Assembly: GCF_011398925.1 (NCBI RefSeq)
Contig: NZ_AP022842.1
Location: forward strand, 4,187,701-4,251,700
Direction: 5' to 3'
Source of the DNA: Bacillus sp. KH172YL63
GTDB taxonomy: Bacteria > Bacillota > Bacilli > Bacillales > Bacillaceae_B
Length of the DNA stretch: 64,000 bases
The notes under the pieces were generated by a model that saw only the letters and a list, made by a program, of their open reading frames with translations, did not search any database and had not been told where the DNA came from. A program made the position numbers and the translations under genes. Shown piece after piece: positions 45,388 to 55,311 of this stretch; within the stretch, counting starts at the first letter, position 1; each line of letters starts with the position of its first letter.

Positions 45388-45481
45388 ATTGCGTGAAATC
45401 CGCCCTCTATTGCGTGACTTTCACGATTAATCGCGTCACTTTCGACCTTCATTGCGCGACTTTCACACTTTATTGCGTAAT
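45388..45481. repeat. Array 2: five ATTGCGTGA-type copies with exact 21-bp period
   Basis: Copies of the core ATTGCGTGACTTTC start at 45388, 45409, 45430, 45451 and 45472, exactly 21 bp apart, with variable spacers of about 7 bases. The third copy is ATCGCGTCA. It lies in the 520-bp gap between yybS and the chemoreceptor gene. A G-rich tract (45224-45290) precedes and an A/C-rich tract (45482-45560) follows. Stops occur in all frames. Confidence 0.87.
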
Positions 45482-45644
45482 TACCCATCACCTTAAAAAA
45501 ACCACCTGCTCACACGCACATCCACTTCCCAATAAAAAAGCCCCCTCCACAACCACTTCCTCATCTACTTAGTATGCACTCACTGTAAAACGGAGTATAC
45601 GTCGTAAATATAGGGTGGCCATGGAGGGAACGCATAAGACACGA

Positions 45645-47708
45645 TTATGAAATTTTAAAACGCTCGATGGAGGATTGAAGCTCTTGGCTCAAGTCAGTCA
45701 GGCGTTCTGCTGCTTCTGTGACCGATTGGACGGCTCTGACTTGTTCCTCAGTTGAGGCACTCATTTCCTGACAGGAAGCGGCTGTTTGTTCAGCAGTCGC
45801 TGCCATCAGCTGGATGACTTTGACGACTTCGTCTTTTTCAAGATTGATTAGGCCGACTTCTTTGTACATATTGTCGATCTCACTTTGCATCGATTTCATC
45901 AGGTGGGAAGTCTGGTCGAAGACGTGATTCGTTTTTTGGATCACATCGTTCTGGACATCGAATGTTTCTTTCGTTTTCACCATTTCTTCCACTGCCTGAT
46001 TGGAGCCCTGCTGGATCTCCACAATCGTGCGTTTTACTTCTTCCGTAGCTCTGACCGATTGATCGGCAAGCTTGCGGACTTCTTCGGCAACGACTGCGAA
46101 GCCTTTGCCGTGCTCTCCGGCTCTTGCTGCTTCAATGCTCGCGTTGAGGGCAAGCAGGTTCGTTTGTGACGAAATTTCCGTGATCGTTCCCATTACAGAC
46201 TCGATCGTCTTCACCTTCGCTTCCAGGCTCAGGATGACTTTTTCCATGGAAGAGATGTATTCGCTTGAAGAATGATACGCATGCTCCAAGTCCTTCACCT
46301 GATTCAATCCCGATTGGTTCATGGCATCCGCTTTTCCGGCAAGTGCAGACATCTCTTTGGATTTTTCATACACGCCGTCAATCCGTGCGCCTAATTGCTC
46401 GGTTTGATGATGGGCACGGTCGGAGTCAGAAGCTGACTGTGAAGCGCCGGTTGCGATTTCATGCACCGCCCTCGCCATTTCTTCACTGGATGCATTCGTT
46501 TCCTCAGAAACGGCACTCAACCCCTCGGCTGATTCCCGGACATTGTAAATCGAATCCTGAACCACTTTCAGCGTATCTTTCATGTTCGTGATCATTTTGT
46601 TGAAGTCCGCTGCAAGCAAACCTGTCTCGTCCTTCGTTTTGATCGTTGATTGAATCGATAAATCGCCCGATGACACATCGGTGACCGTCTTTTGAAGCTC
46701 TTTGATCGGTTTTGTCATCATATTCGCCACAATGACAACAAGCACCAGCATGATGACCAGTGTAATAAGAGCTGTAAGCATGAGTAAATGTTCAATCTCC
46801 TTGGAAGATTTGATAAGGTTATTCATCGTGTAGGCAGATCCCACTTTCCAATTCGTTTTCGGGACCGTATCATACACCAATACCTTCTCATCCCCATCCA
46901 GTTCATAACGGATCGTATCGGCTGCTTTTTCAGCCTTCAACATTTTACTGATGAAAGGAAGCGACGAAAGATCCTCTCCACGCTTCGTCGGGTGGACGAT
47001 TGCTGCTCCATCGACGCCGATCAAGAAAGGATAGCCGCTATATCCGATCTCAACTTCAGAGATACGTTCTGTCAGCTGCGACAGATTAATATCGACACCA
47101 AGGACACCGATCACTTTATTTTCAGAAACGATTGCTCTTGATGCAGTGATAATGTATTCTTCCGTAGCTGTATCTATGTATGGCTCACTCCATACGACCC
47201 CTGCCCTTGCTTCCTCTGCAGCTTTATACCAGTCCCTGCTTGTCGGATCAAAATCACTTGGCAACGAGACAGAAGGGACAATCTTCAGCTTCTTATTCGG
47301 CGACGCCAAATAGATAGAAGTCGCTTCTTCATACAGGCTTAAATAATTGTCGAAATCCGCCTGCAGATTCGCATAGATGGCTGTATTATCAGCATTGTTT
47401 TCCCCTTCTTGAAGCTGGACTCTTGCAAATTCCTTCAATGCGTTAGAGACGGAATACTGGTTGATACTCTTTTCATATTGACCGAGGAAAAGTTGAACCG
47501 AATTATTCAGTTCCCCTACGATCCCTTCCGTCTGGCTGATGACTGACTCCTCTGTTTTCACCCTGGTCTGCCAGCTTGTGATGGCAATGATGACCGCGAA
47601 TGACAGCATGAATAAAATCGAGATGACGACGATCAACTTCATTCTGATCGAGGAAAGGATTAACCCTTTATTTTTCTTCCCCTCTTTTTTCATTCTACCT
47701 TTCTTCAC
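45645..47708 (-). CDS. Methyl-accepting chemotaxis protein with dCache sensor
   Basis: The 687-residue receptor has two membrane helices (about 23-47 and 305-328) enclosing a double-Cache ligand-binding domain, recognised by [12 protein letters not shown] and [18 protein letters not shown] domain and a cytoplasmic signalling domain follow, with the tip motif [21 protein letters not shown] (split: [11 protein letters not shown], then [10 protein letters not shown]). It would sense a small molecule and control CheA. Start is GTG 47708 after GGGGGAG; ATG 47693 is an alternative. No chemotaxis operon is nearby. Confidence 0.92.
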   Translation of the reverse strand: MKKGRMKKEGKKNKGLILSSIRMKLIVVISILFMLSFAVIIAITSWQTRVKTEESVISQTEGIVGELNNSVQLFLGQYEKSINQYSVSNALKEFARVQLQEGENNADNTAIYANLQADFDNYLSLYEEATSIYLASPNKKLKIVPSVSLPSDFDPTSRDWYKAAEEARAGVVWSEPYIDTATEEYIITASRAIVSENKVIGVLGVDINLSQLTERISEVEIGYSGYPFLIGVDGAAIVHPTKRGEDLSSLPFISKMLKAEKAADTIRYELDGDEKVLVYDTVPKTNWKVGSAYTMNNLIKSSKEIEHLLMLTALITLVIMLVLVVIVANMMTKPIKELQKTVTDVSSGDLSIQSTIKTKDETGLLAADFNKMITNMKDTLKVVQDSIYNVRESAEGLSAVSEETNASSEEMARAVHEIATGASQSASDSDRAHHQTEQLGARIDGVYEKSKEMSALAGKADAMNQSGLNQVKDLEHAYHSSSEYISSMEKVILSLEAKVKTIESVMGTITEISSQTNLLALNASIEAARAGEHGKGFAVVAEEVRKLADQSVRATEEVKRTIVEIQQGSNQAVEEMVKTKETFDVQNDVIQKTNHVFDQTSHLMKSMQSEIDNMYKEVGLINLEKDEVVKVIQLMAATAEQTAASCQEMSASTEEQVRAVQSVTEAAERLTDLSQELQSSIERFKIS

Positions 47709-47823
47709 CTTTTCTCCCCCTTATAGTAAAACAACAGCGATGTATATACTTATTCATCGACATAATTCATCAATTATTTATACTTCATTGAAAATTCACA
47801 TAAATAAAAAAGAATTTCAGGCA

Positions 47824-47858
47824 TAAAAAAAAGCAGCAGGGAAGAATCCCTGCTGCTT
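47824..47858 (-). terminator. Terminator of the rpsF-ssb-rpsR operon
   Basis: AAGCAGCAGGGA and TCCCTGCTGCTT form a 12-bp stem followed by a T-run on the minus strand. Confidence 0.9.
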
Positions 47859-47866
47859 ACATCGAT

Positions 47867-48145
<279 letters not shown>

Positions 48146-48658
48146 TTAGAATGGCAGATCATCATCTGAAATGTCGATCGGCTGACCGTCATTTGCAAAT
48201 GGATCTTCATCTACACGTGTATAGTTGTTATTATTGTTGTTGCGTTGTTGATTCTGATTCTGACTATACGGATTGCTTTGGTCACGCTGACCTCCGCCCG
48301 AATAGCCCGGACTTCCTCCACGATCGCCTTGATTCGCACTACGCGGTTCTAAGAACTGAACGCTTTCTGCTACAACTTCCGTCATAAACACACGACGTCC
48401 ATCCTGTCCTTCGAAATTACGTGTTTGAATGCGACCGTCAACGCCAGCTAAGCTGCCTTTTTTAAGAAAGTTTGCTACATTCTCTGCAGGGCGACGCCAT
48501 ACAACACAATTGATAAAATCTGCTTCCCGTTCGCCTGACTGATTCGTAAAACTACGATTCACTGCCAGTGTAAACGAAGCAACAGCCACTCCGCTTGGAG
48601 TATATTTTAATTCAGGGTCTTTGGTTAAACGCCCTACTAATACAACACGGTTCATCAT
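48146..48658 (-). CDS. ssb: Single-stranded DNA-binding protein
   Basis: The 170-residue SsbA has an OB-fold domain (about residues 1-105; [28 protein letters not shown]) and a Gly/Asn/Gln-rich linker. The conserved acidic tip DISDDDLPF docks replication and repair partners. ATG 48658 has GGAAGGGG upstream; a second ATG follows directly. It lies between rpsF and rpsR, the normal Bacillus arrangement. Confidence 0.96.
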   Translation of the reverse strand: MMNRVVLVGRLTKDPELKYTPSGVAVASFTLAVNRSFTNQSGEREADFINCVVWRRPAENVANFLKKGSLAGVDGRIQTRNFEGQDGRRVFMTEVVAESVQFLEPRSANQGDRGGSPGYSGGGQRDQSNPYSQNQNQQRNNNNNNYTRVDEDPFANDGQPIDISDDDLPF

Positions 48659-48737
48659 CAGAATCAACCCCTTCCTTCTAGTGTACTGTCTCTATTGAAA
48701 CAGATGATAGAAGTGTATATCTTAAAAAACGTTCGGA

Positions 48738-49025
48738 TTATTCTTCTTCTTTAACAACGATATGACGGATAATATCATCGCTGATTTTAGCTAAACGATC
48801 GAATTCGTTTACTGCATCAGAAGTAGCGTTCATCTTAACTAGTTGATAGAAACCATCACGGAAATCGTTGATTTCATACGCTAAACGACGTTTACCCCAA
48901 TCTTTTGACTCGATGATCTCCGCACCGTTAGTCGTTAAAACGTTATCGAAACGCTCAACTACTGCTTTCTTTGACTCATCGTCAAGGTTTGGGCGGACAA
49001 TGTACATAACTTCATACTTTCTCAT
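48738..49025 (-). CDS. rpsF: 30S ribosomal protein S6
   Basis: The 95-residue bS6 begins [17 protein letters not shown] at ATG 49025 after AGGAGGTG; longer in-frame readings from 49100 are not genuine. It heads the rpsF-ssb-rpsR operon and is preceded by an S6:S18-type autoregulatory leader. Confidence 0.97.
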   Translation of the reverse strand: MRKYEVMYIVRPNLDDESKKAVVERFDNVLTTNGAEIIESKDWGKRRLAYEINDFRDGFYQLVKMNATSDAVNEFDRLAKISDDIIRHIVVKEEE

Positions 49026-49036
49026 CTGAATGTCAC

Positions 49037-49081
49037 CTCCTCGTGGTCTATACGGTCCTTTCTGTACGAAAGAACAAGGAG
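49037..49081 (-). promoter_or_regulatory. Putative S6:S18 autoregulatory leader
   Basis: On the minus strand CUCCUUG and CGAGGAG pair to form an outer stem that sequesters the ribosome site. An inner stem GUUCUUUC / GAAAGGAC with loop GUACA lies within, followed by an unpaired stretch with ACCGUAUAGACCA. The topology and CCG-containing bulge resemble the known bacterial rpsF leader bound by S6:S18. Confidence 0.7.
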
Positions 49082-49145
49082 CAATGCGTTCATTACTCAC
49101 GAAATAAAATTATAGCATAAGATATCTATTATTGCAATATGACGT

Positions 49146-49180
49146 AAAAAAAAGACTAGAAGCGGGGTTCTAGTCTTTTT
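49146..49180 (-). terminator. Terminator after ychF
   Basis: AAAAAGACTAGAA and TTCTAGTCTTTTT form a strong stem with T-runs on both strands between ychF and rpsF. Confidence 0.85.
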
Positions 49181-49282
49181 AAAGGATTGTTTCTTTAGTA
49201 TAAATTGTCTGCCCGGCTCTGTCGAAGGGGTAGTGCTGGATGGTGAGGGAGTAATCTTCCTCGTCCAGAAAACCACATATTA

Positions 49283-50383
49283 TTACACGTTAAAACGGAA
49301 GTGAATGATGTCTCCGTCTTTGACGAGGTATTCTTTACCTTCGAGACGTACTTTTCCGGCTTCGCGGGCTGCGCCCATTGTTCCTGCTGCGATGAGGTCA
49401 TCGTAGGATACGGTTTCGGCACGGATGAATCCTCTTTCAAAGTCGGTGTGGATGACGCCGGCACATTGAGGGGCTTTCATCCCTTCACGGAACGTCCACG
49501 CCCGTACTTCTTGTACCCCTGCCGTAAAGTAAGTGGCAAGGCCCAACAGGGAATACGTCGCTCTGATTAATTGATCAAGACCTGATTCTTCGATGCCGAG
49601 TTCTTGAAGGAACATCGCTTTTTCTTCGTCATCAAGCTCAGCGATTTCAGATTCGATTTTGGCACAGACAACGATGACTTCTGCGTTATCTTCTTTCGCA
49701 AATTCGCGCACTTTCTGTACGTATTCGTTGTCAGAAGGATCTGCGATTTCATCTTCACTGACGTTTGCCACGTATAATACAGGCTTAGACGTCAGAAGGT
49801 GAAGTTGTTTCACAAGCTTCATCTGCTCATCGGAGAACTCAACCGTACGGGCAGGCTGTTCAGCTTCAAGCGCTTCTTTGATTTTCACCAGGATTTCGTA
49901 CTCAAATACGGCTTCTTTGTCTTTTTGCTTAGCCATTTTTTGTACTTTCAGGATACGTTTGTCAACTGTTTCAAGGTCAGCAAGGATCAATTCCAGGTTG
50001 ATGACTTCGATGTCTTCGATCGGATCGACTTTACCCGCTACGTGGGTAATATTATCATCAGCGAAGCAGCGTACAACCTGACAGATCGCATCTACTTGAC
50101 GGATGTGGGACAGGAATTTATTCCCCAATCCTTCACCTTTACTCGCACCTTTCACAATTCCGGCGATATCCGTGAATTCGAATGCAGTCGGAACCGTCTT
50201 CTTAGGTTCAACAAGTTCTGTTAATTTATCTAAACGGTGATCTGGAACCTCTACGATTCCTACGTTCGGATCGATTGTACAGAAAGGATAGTTGGCAGAT
50301 TCTGCACCTGCTTTTGTAATTGCGTTAAATAGAGTGGACTTTCCTACGTTAGGTAATCCAACAATACCAGCTGTTAAAGCCAT
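49283..50383 (-). CDS. ychF: Redox-regulated ATPase YchF
   Basis: This 366-residue OBG-family protein (YyaF in Bacillus) hydrolyses ATP and binds ribosomes. The G1 motif is GLPNVGKST (about 8-16), G3 is [10 protein letters not shown] (about 70), and the C-terminal TGS domain is present (about 280-366). ATG 50383 follows GAGGAG by 8 bases; length equals the usual. Its place near rpsF is conserved in Bacillus. Confidence 0.97.
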   Translation of the reverse strand: MALTAGIVGLPNVGKSTLFNAITKAGAESANYPFCTIDPNVGIVEVPDHRLDKLTELVEPKKTVPTAFEFTDIAGIVKGASKGEGLGNKFLSHIRQVDAICQVVRCFADDNITHVAGKVDPIEDIEVINLELILADLETVDKRILKVQKMAKQKDKEAVFEYEILVKIKEALEAEQPARTVEFSDEQMKLVKQLHLLTSKPVLYVANVSEDEIADPSDNEYVQKVREFAKEDNAEVIVVCAKIESEIAELDDEEKAMFLQELGIEESGLDQLIRATYSLLGLATYFTAGVQEVRAWTFREGMKAPQCAGVIHTDFERGFIRAETVSYDDLIAAGTMGAAREAGKVRLEGKEYLVKDGDIIHFRFNV

Positions 50384-50546
50384 TCTTGTCACTCCTCATC
50401 TATATTCTTATCTATTTAAAATTCCATTAGATCGAAAAAATGCGTAAACGGTCGAACCTTTCACAATTATAGAGATAATGGAGGGAAAAGACAAGTGGAG
50501 GTTCTGTCGCCCGTGAAGAGGAAATCTGCGATCCTGCCTCAAAAAA

Positions 50547-50579
50547 AGCACCCAATCATAGGAACATGATTGGATGCTC
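50547..50579 (-). terminator. Terminator after the DUF951 gene
   Basis: AGCA(C)CCAATCAT and ATGATTGG(A)TGCT with a T-run on the minus strand. Confidence 0.75.
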
Positions 50580-50644
50580 TTTATCCCGATAAATGAAGCA
50601 TCAGCGGGATTAGGACGAAAGAATTATGGGTAAAAAAAGAGTAC

Positions 50645-50845
50645 TTACTCTTGTTCACCGCTGCTGATGACTTTTTTCATTTTCTTGGCAAAGTCTTTTC
50701 GGGGGATCATGACGCTGTGACCGCATCCGACGCATTTGATGCGGATGTCCATTCCCATACGGATTACTTTCCAGCGGTTTGTACCACATGGATGGGGCTT
50801 TTTCATTTCTACAATATCATTCAATGTAAAGGTCTTTGGCTCCAC
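50645..50845 (-). CDS. DUF951 family protein
   Basis: This small protein has a typical DUF951 core: FTLNDIVEMKKPHPCGTNRWKV, IRIKCVGCGHSVMIPRKDF (single Cys, CxxC and basic motifs that likely bind nucleic acid or zinc). GTG 50845 is chosen because GAGGAGG is 8 bases upstream and gives the usual length (66); an ATG at 50914 would overlap mscS and lacks a ribosome site. Location between mscS and ychF is conserved in Bacillus. Confidence 0.85.
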   Translation of the reverse strand: MEPKTFTLNDIVEMKKPHPCGTNRWKVIRMGMDIRIKCVGCGHSVMIPRKDFAKKMKKVISSGEQE

Positions 50846-50858
50846 TACGCTTTCCTCC

Positions 50859-51818
50859 TCATTCGCTATCAAGTCTTCTTTGCTTTTCTTCACGGGGCTG
50901 AATTTCTTCTTCATCCTTCCGTGAATACATCACCATGCGAGGGAATGGAATTTCAATACCATGTGCATCCAGGCATAGTTTGACCTCTTTACGCAGCTGC
51001 CTTGCAATATACCAGTGCCTCATCGGGACCGTTTCCGCTATGATGCGGACCACAACATCTGATGCGCCAAGGGTCTGGACGCCAAGGAGCTCAGGCGGAT
51101 TGATGAGATCTTCATACTTTTGCGGTAAAGAAAGGAGGAGCTCCTGCATGACTTTCTCCGCTTCTTCAATATTCTCTTCGTAGGCAATGCTGACATCAAC
51201 GACAGCGATGCTGTTGTGTACAGAGAAGTTTGTCACTTCGGTAATATTGCCATTCGGGAAGATATGCAGCTCCCCTGTCCAACTTTTGATCTTTGTCGTA
51301 CGCAGGCCGATTTCTTCGACTGTTCCCTCAGCTGACCCGATTCTTACGTAATCGCCTACTGAGAATTGATCCTCGAATATGATGAAGAATCCGGTGATGA
51401 TGTCACGCACAAGATTCTGTGCACCGAAACCAACCGCAAGACCGACGATCCCGGCTCCGGCGATCAATCCTTTCACATCAATATCCAGAGTGGATAGTAT
51501 AGTCATTAAACTGATGAAATAAATCACATAGGTCAACACGTTCTCAAGCAATTTGGAAAGTGTCGCTTCCCGCCGTTCAGTGAACTTGAGAGGGGAACGT
51601 GACCGGACCTTGAATACGTTCCGGATCGCGGATTTCCCGACCCGGAGGGCAATGTAGGTGATGGCTATGATCGCAATGATCTTCACGGCACCCATCCCAA
51701 GCTCAAACCACATTTGATTATCTATCAGTTTCTCTTTTGCTTTTGCAATCGTGTCATTCGCAATATCAATCGTATCATCTACTTGATCTTTCGTATCTTT
51801 CGTAGTATTCGCACTCAT
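50859..51818 (-). CDS. Small-conductance mechanosensitive channel (MscS family)
   Basis: The 319-residue protein has an N-terminal hydrophilic segment and three membrane helices (about 40-150). The pore-lining helix is rich in Gly and Ala (GLIAGAGIVGLAVGFGAQNL, about 115-134), and the beta domain FEDQFSVGDYVRIG follows. It opens under membrane tension to release solutes. GGAGG precedes ATG 51818. It is co-directional with the DUF951 gene. Confidence 0.9.
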   Translation of the reverse strand: MSANTTKDTKDQVDDTIDIANDTIAKAKEKLIDNQMWFELGMGAVKIIAIIAITYIALRVGKSAIRNVFKVRSRSPLKFTERREATLSKLLENVLTYVIYFISLMTILSTLDIDVKGLIAGAGIVGLAVGFGAQNLVRDIITGFFIIFEDQFSVGDYVRIGSAEGTVEEIGLRTTKIKSWTGELHIFPNGNITEVTNFSVHNSIAVVDVSIAYEENIEEAEKVMQELLLSLPQKYEDLINPPELLGVQTLGASDVVVRIIAETVPMRHWYIARQLRKEVKLCLDAHGIEIPFPRMVMYSRKDEEEIQPREEKQRRLDSE

Positions 51819-52044
51819 TTATTAAACCTCCACTTATCATTCAATAAGTATTTCTTATTTTATCAACTTTCCCTCTCCTTGTGTAGATTTAACCTCATAT
51901 TGAGGGCTTTTCTAGAAAATTTTTATTTTATGAAAAAACCGTCCTTATTATGTATGAAAAATAGAAAGCGTCCGTATACTGAATAATAAGAAAAGCGGAG
52001 ACGGCTCGGTCTTTCCAGATCAGCCTTCAAAAGGAGTGGAAGCA

Positions 52045-52665
52045 ATGAATCTGAAAAAAGGACTATTCGAACGGAGACCTGAACCATATAGAATTCTTTA
52101 TCAGGAAGAGCGTGCGGCACAGGATCTTTCCTTTCAATTGTCGTCGATGCTTCCGACTTATTATCGTACAAGACCCATAGTGTTTGTATGCATCGGTACC
52201 GACCGCTCGACGGGAGATTCATTGGGACCGCTGGTTGGGAGCCTGCTGGAAGAACAGAGCATAAAACCTTTCCACGTATACGGGACGCTTGACGATCCGA
52301 TTCATGCCGTCAATCTGGAGGAGAAGCTTGGTCATATAGCGGAGAAACATATCAACCCTTTTATCATAGGTGTGGATGCGTGTCTCGGCAGGCTAAAGAG
52401 CGTCGGGGCCATCCAGTTGAGCGAAGGGCCGTTGAAGCCCGGGGCAGGTGTGAATAAAGAGCTGCCTGAAGTCGGTGAGATCCATCTGACAGGGATTGTG
52501 AACGTCAGCGGGTTTATGGAATTCTTTGTTCTGCAGAACACCCGCTTGAATCTTGTAATGAAAATGGCAAAGACCATCGCGGAAGCCATCGTGCTGGCAG
52601 GAGATTCGGTCGAGCACCGAAATGCCGTGAGCATCGAGAAATGGCGGGAAGAACTGCAGCAATAA
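52045..52665 (+). CDS. yyaC: Sporulation protein YyaC (DUF1256, GPR-like)
   Basis: This 206-residue protein matches YyaC of B. subtilis, a forespore-linked relative of the germination protease GPR. Marks are CIGTDRSTGDSLGPLVG (about residues 48-64) and the acidic DACLG (about 112-116). It is the only plus-strand gene among minus-strand neighbours. AAGGAG lies 8 bases before ATG 52045. Its presence shows the host is an endospore former. Confidence 0.9.
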   Translation: MNLKKGLFERRPEPYRILYQEERAAQDLSFQLSSMLPTYYRTRPIVFVCIGTDRSTGDSLGPLVGSLLEEQSIKPFHVYGTLDDPIHAVNLEEKLGHIAEKHINPFIIGVDACLGRLKSVGAIQLSEGPLKPGAGVNKELPEVGEIHLTGIVNVSGFMEFFVLQNTRLNLVMKMAKTIAEAIVLAGDSVEHRNAVSIEKWREELQQ

Positions 52666-52667
52666 CG

Positions 52668-52700
52668 AAGGGAGATGACGCACATGTCATCTCCCTTTTT
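52668..52700 (+). terminator. Terminator after yyaC
   Basis: AAGGGAGATGAC and GTCATCTCCCTT pair perfectly, followed by a T-run. Confidence 0.88.
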
Positions 52701-52709
52701 AGGTTCCCT

Positions 52710-53423
52710 CTATATCATCAACTGATAGGCATGCATGATCCCGACCACAAAACCCACTACGATGATGCCCGGAAGCAGGTTGGCTACCCTGATTTTCGTC
52801 ACGCCGAGGAGATTGAGCCCGATCGCAAAGATCATGATTCCGCCAGTTGAGGTCATTTCAACGATATAGGCATCCATCAGCGCTTCCGGTACCCATTGAT
52901 GGATCTGAGTGGCGAATAAGGCGATGAAGCCTTGATAAAGGACGACAGGAATGGCAGAGAACATGACGCCGATGCCTAATGTCGTCGTCAGGATCAATGA
53001 GGTGAAACCGTCAATGATCGATTTGGTGAGGAGGACATCGTGATCTCCCCGAATCCCGCTGTCAAGTGCGCCGATGACGGCCATGGCGCCGATTACGAAT
53101 ATGAGTGTCGCAGTCACAAACCCTTGTGAAATCGACGTTTCTTTCTTGCTTCCGATTTTCTTTTCAAGCCATGCACCCAATGCGTTCAGCTTGTCTTCAA
53201 GATTCATCCACTCACCCCATGCGGCACCGAGAGCGAGGCTGATGATGACAATGAGGAAGTTCTCACTTTTGAACCCCATTTGCAAACCAAGGACGATCAC
53301 CGCCAAACCGATCGCCTTCATGACGGTCCCCTTCATATCCTCAGGAATGCGATGAAGAAACTTCCCGAGCAGGGTTCCTATGATGATGCATACGCCATTT
53401 ACGAGCGTTCCAAAAAGTACCAT
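52710..53423 (-). CDS. DUF554 family membrane protein
   Basis: The 237-residue protein has seven hydrophobic segments, and the opening GTLVNGVCIIIGTLLGKF and the central GAMAVIGALDSGIRGDHDVL match DUF554 (YdfK/YqgA-like). Function unknown; perhaps transport. It lies between yyaC (convergent) and spo0J. Confidence 0.85.
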   Translation of the reverse strand: MVLFGTLVNGVCIIIGTLLGKFLHRIPEDMKGTVMKAIGLAVIVLGLQMGFKSENFLIVIISLALGAAWGEWMNLEDKLNALGAWLEKKIGSKKETSISQGFVTATLIFVIGAMAVIGALDSGIRGDHDVLLTKSIIDGFTSLILTTTLGIGVMFSAIPVVLYQGFIALFATQIHQWVPEALMDAYIVEMTSTGGIMIFAIGLNLLGVTKIRVANLLPGIIVVGFVVGIMHAYQLMI

Positions 53424-53484
53424 GACGATCTCCTTCTCTTTCTTGTATGTAGTCTGCCGTCTCTTTCGCCTTCAAAAAAGGAAG

Positions 53485-53529
53485 AGGACTGACTTTGAAA
53501 GGTCACCCTTTCTCAATCAGTCCTTTTTC
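53485..53529 (-). terminator. Terminator after spo0J
   Basis: GGACTGA and TCAGTCC with an inner GAAAGG / CCTTTC pair; T-rich tail on the minus strand. Confidence 0.7.
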
Positions 53530-54369
53530 TCATTGAAGCAACTCGAGGATCCGGTCCAAATCTTCTTTTGAGAAAAACTCCAACTCTATTTTACCTTTTT
53601 TCTTTGACTGCTTGATTGTGACCGTTGTACCGAAGCGTTCGCGAAGAAGCGATTCTTGTTCCTGAATGAATACATCCTTACGCTCTTTCGGTTTTGTTTC
53701 ACGTGGAACATTCTCATTCAGTTCCTGGATGATCTTTTCTAATTGGCGAACGTTCAGCGACTCTTTCAGGATCCGGTTCACGACCTGGGAGAGAGTCTTT
53801 TTATTTTTCAGTCCGAGTAATGCACGTCCATGCCCCATCGTCAGCTTCCCTTCCGAGATGAGTTCCTGGACGGGTGCAGGAAGGGAAAGGAGGCGGATAT
53901 GGTTGGCGATATGAGGTCGACTCTTGCCTAACCGCTTCGCCAGCTCCTCCTGGGTGAGCTTCAGCTTGTCCATCAGCATTTGATAAGCTGCGCCTTCTTC
54001 AATCGGGGTAAGGTCTTCCCTCTGAAGATTCTCCAAAACAGCAAGCTCCATCATCTGCTGCTCATTCAATTCACGGACCACAACAGGGACGGTGTCTAAT
54101 TTAGCCGCTTTGGCTGCACGGTAGCGCCGTTCCCCTACAACGATTTCGTATCCTTTGATCGTTTTGCGGACGATGATCGGCTGAAGGATCCCATGCTCCA
54201 GGATCGATTCCTTCAATTCCTCTATCGCTTGTGGCGTGAAGATTTTCCGGGGCTGATATGGATTCGGCCGGATTTCCTTCAGGCTCACCTCTTGAACGGA
54301 TTCTTCGGTTTCAGTCGTCTGGATATTGTTAAACAGGGCGTTGATGCCCTTTCCTAATCCTTTAGCCAT
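53530..54369 (-). CDS. spo0J: Chromosome partitioning protein ParB/Spo0J
   Basis: This 279-residue CTPase loads at parS sites, spreads and recruits condensin. The N-terminal domain has the CTP-binding GERRYRAAK (about residues 78-86), followed by ENLQREDLTPIEE and a helix-turn-helix (QEELAKRLGKSRPHIANHIRLL, split across about 138-160). The C-terminal dimerisation domain ends KGKIELEFFSKEDLDRI. It overlaps soj by 8 bp. A near-perfect parS lies within. Confidence 0.97.
   Translation of the reverse strand: MAKGLGKGINALFNNIQTTETEESVQEVSLKEIRPNPYQPRKIFTPQAIEELKESILEHGILQPIIVRKTIKGYEIVVGERRYRAAKAAKLDTVPVVVRELNEQQMMELAVLENLQREDLTPIEEGAAYQMLMDKLKLTQEELAKRLGKSRPHIANHIRLLSLPAPVQELISEGKLTMGHGRALLGLKNKKTLSQVVNRILKESLNVRQLEKIIQELNENVPRETKPKERKDVFIQEQESLLRERFGTTVTIKQSKKKGKIELEFFSKEDLDRILELLQ
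53695..53710. promoter_or_regulatory. parS site inside spo0J
   Basis: TGTTTCACGTGGAACA differs from the parS consensus at one of 16 positions. A parS within spo0J is conserved in Bacillus. Confidence 0.9.
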
Positions 54370-55123
54370 TCGCCACCACTTCCTTTGCCAGTTCTAAATA
54401 AACTTCCGCTCCCCTGGACTTCGCATCATAGATGATGATCGGTTCACCATGACTGGGTGCTTCACTTAAACGAACGTTACGAGGAATAATTGTGCGATAC
54501 ACTTTATCTTGGAAATACTTTTTAACCTCTTCAATGACCTGGATGCCGAGATTCGTTCTGGCATCAAGCATCGTCAACAGCACTCCATCGATCATCAAAT
54601 CATGATTCAAGTGCTTCTGGACCAATCGGACGGTGCTGAGCAGCTGACTTAATCCTTCAAGTGCGTAATATTCACACTGAACCGGAATGACGACCGCATC
54701 CGAAGCGGTCAGCGCATTGATCGTCAAAAGCCCTAACGAAGGAGGACAGTCAATGATGACATAGTCATATTCATCCTTTACTTTCTCCAGCGCTTTTTTC
54801 AGACGCACTTCCCGGGAAATTGTCGGGACGAGTTCAATTTCTGCTCCCGCAAGTGAGATCGTCGCAGGAACGATCGACAGATTTTCCACTTTCGACTGCT
54901 TGATCGTTTCCTTTACGTCTACATCATCCACCAATACATCATAAATGCACTGCTGCACATCGCCTTTTTCAACACCGACACCACTCGTCGCGTTTCCTTG
55001 AGGATCGATATCCACCAGTAAAACCTTTTTCCCTATATAAGCTAAACAAGCCCCCAAATTTACGGATGTCGTGGTCTTCCCCACGCCGCCTTTTTGGTTT
55101 GTTACGGCTACGATTCTGCCCAA
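54362..55123 (-). CDS. soj: Chromosome partitioning ATPase Soj (ParA)
   Basis: The 253-residue ParA-type ATPase regulates DnaA and, with Spo0J, origin segregation. The deviant Walker A motif is KGGVGKTT (about residues 10-17), with DIDPQGNAT (about 39-47) and IIDCPPSLG. TTG 55123 (AGGTG upstream) gives exactly the length of B. subtilis Soj; a GTG at 55132 has no ribosome site. Confidence 0.97.
   Translation of the reverse strand: MGRIVAVTNQKGGVGKTTTSVNLGACLAYIGKKVLLVDIDPQGNATSGVGVEKGDVQQCIYDVLVDDVDVKETIKQSKVENLSIVPATISLAGAEIELVPTISREVRLKKALEKVKDEYDYVIIDCPPSLGLLTINALTASDAVVIPVQCEYYALEGLSQLLSTVRLVQKHLNHDLMIDGVLLTMLDARTNLGIQVIEEVKKYFQDKVYRTIIPRNVRLSEAPSHGEPIIIYDAKSRGAEVYLELAKEVVANG
54807..54820. 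promoter_or_regulatory. Probable Noc-binding site inside soj
   Basis: ACTTCCCGGGAAAT matches the Noc consensus ATTTCCCGGGAAAT at 13 of 14 positions; noc lies next to it. Confidence 0.65.
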
Positions 55124-55265
55124 GGTTGTCACCTGCCTTCTGACTTCCTATAATTGACTCTCATTTTTCACACAGTATTCTTCTATTCTATCAAAATTCC
55201 GGGATTATTGTCTGTCAATTTTTCTAAAAGGATAAATTTGTAATGATCATATTCAAACATACAAA

Positions 55266-55300
55266 AAGTGAGAAACCACGCTAAGATGTTTCTCACTTTA
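55266..55300 (-). terminator. Terminator after noc
   Basis: AAAGTGAGAAAC and GTTTCTCACTTT form a 12-bp stem with a T-run on the minus strand. Confidence 0.85.
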
Positions 55301-55311
55301 AGTCTGGCATT

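Noticed and set aside
45224..45560. G-quadruplex or insertion-sequence end near array 2
   Set aside because: The G-rich tract lacks four regular G-runs of similar spacing, and no transposase or terminal inverted repeat with target duplication is visible.
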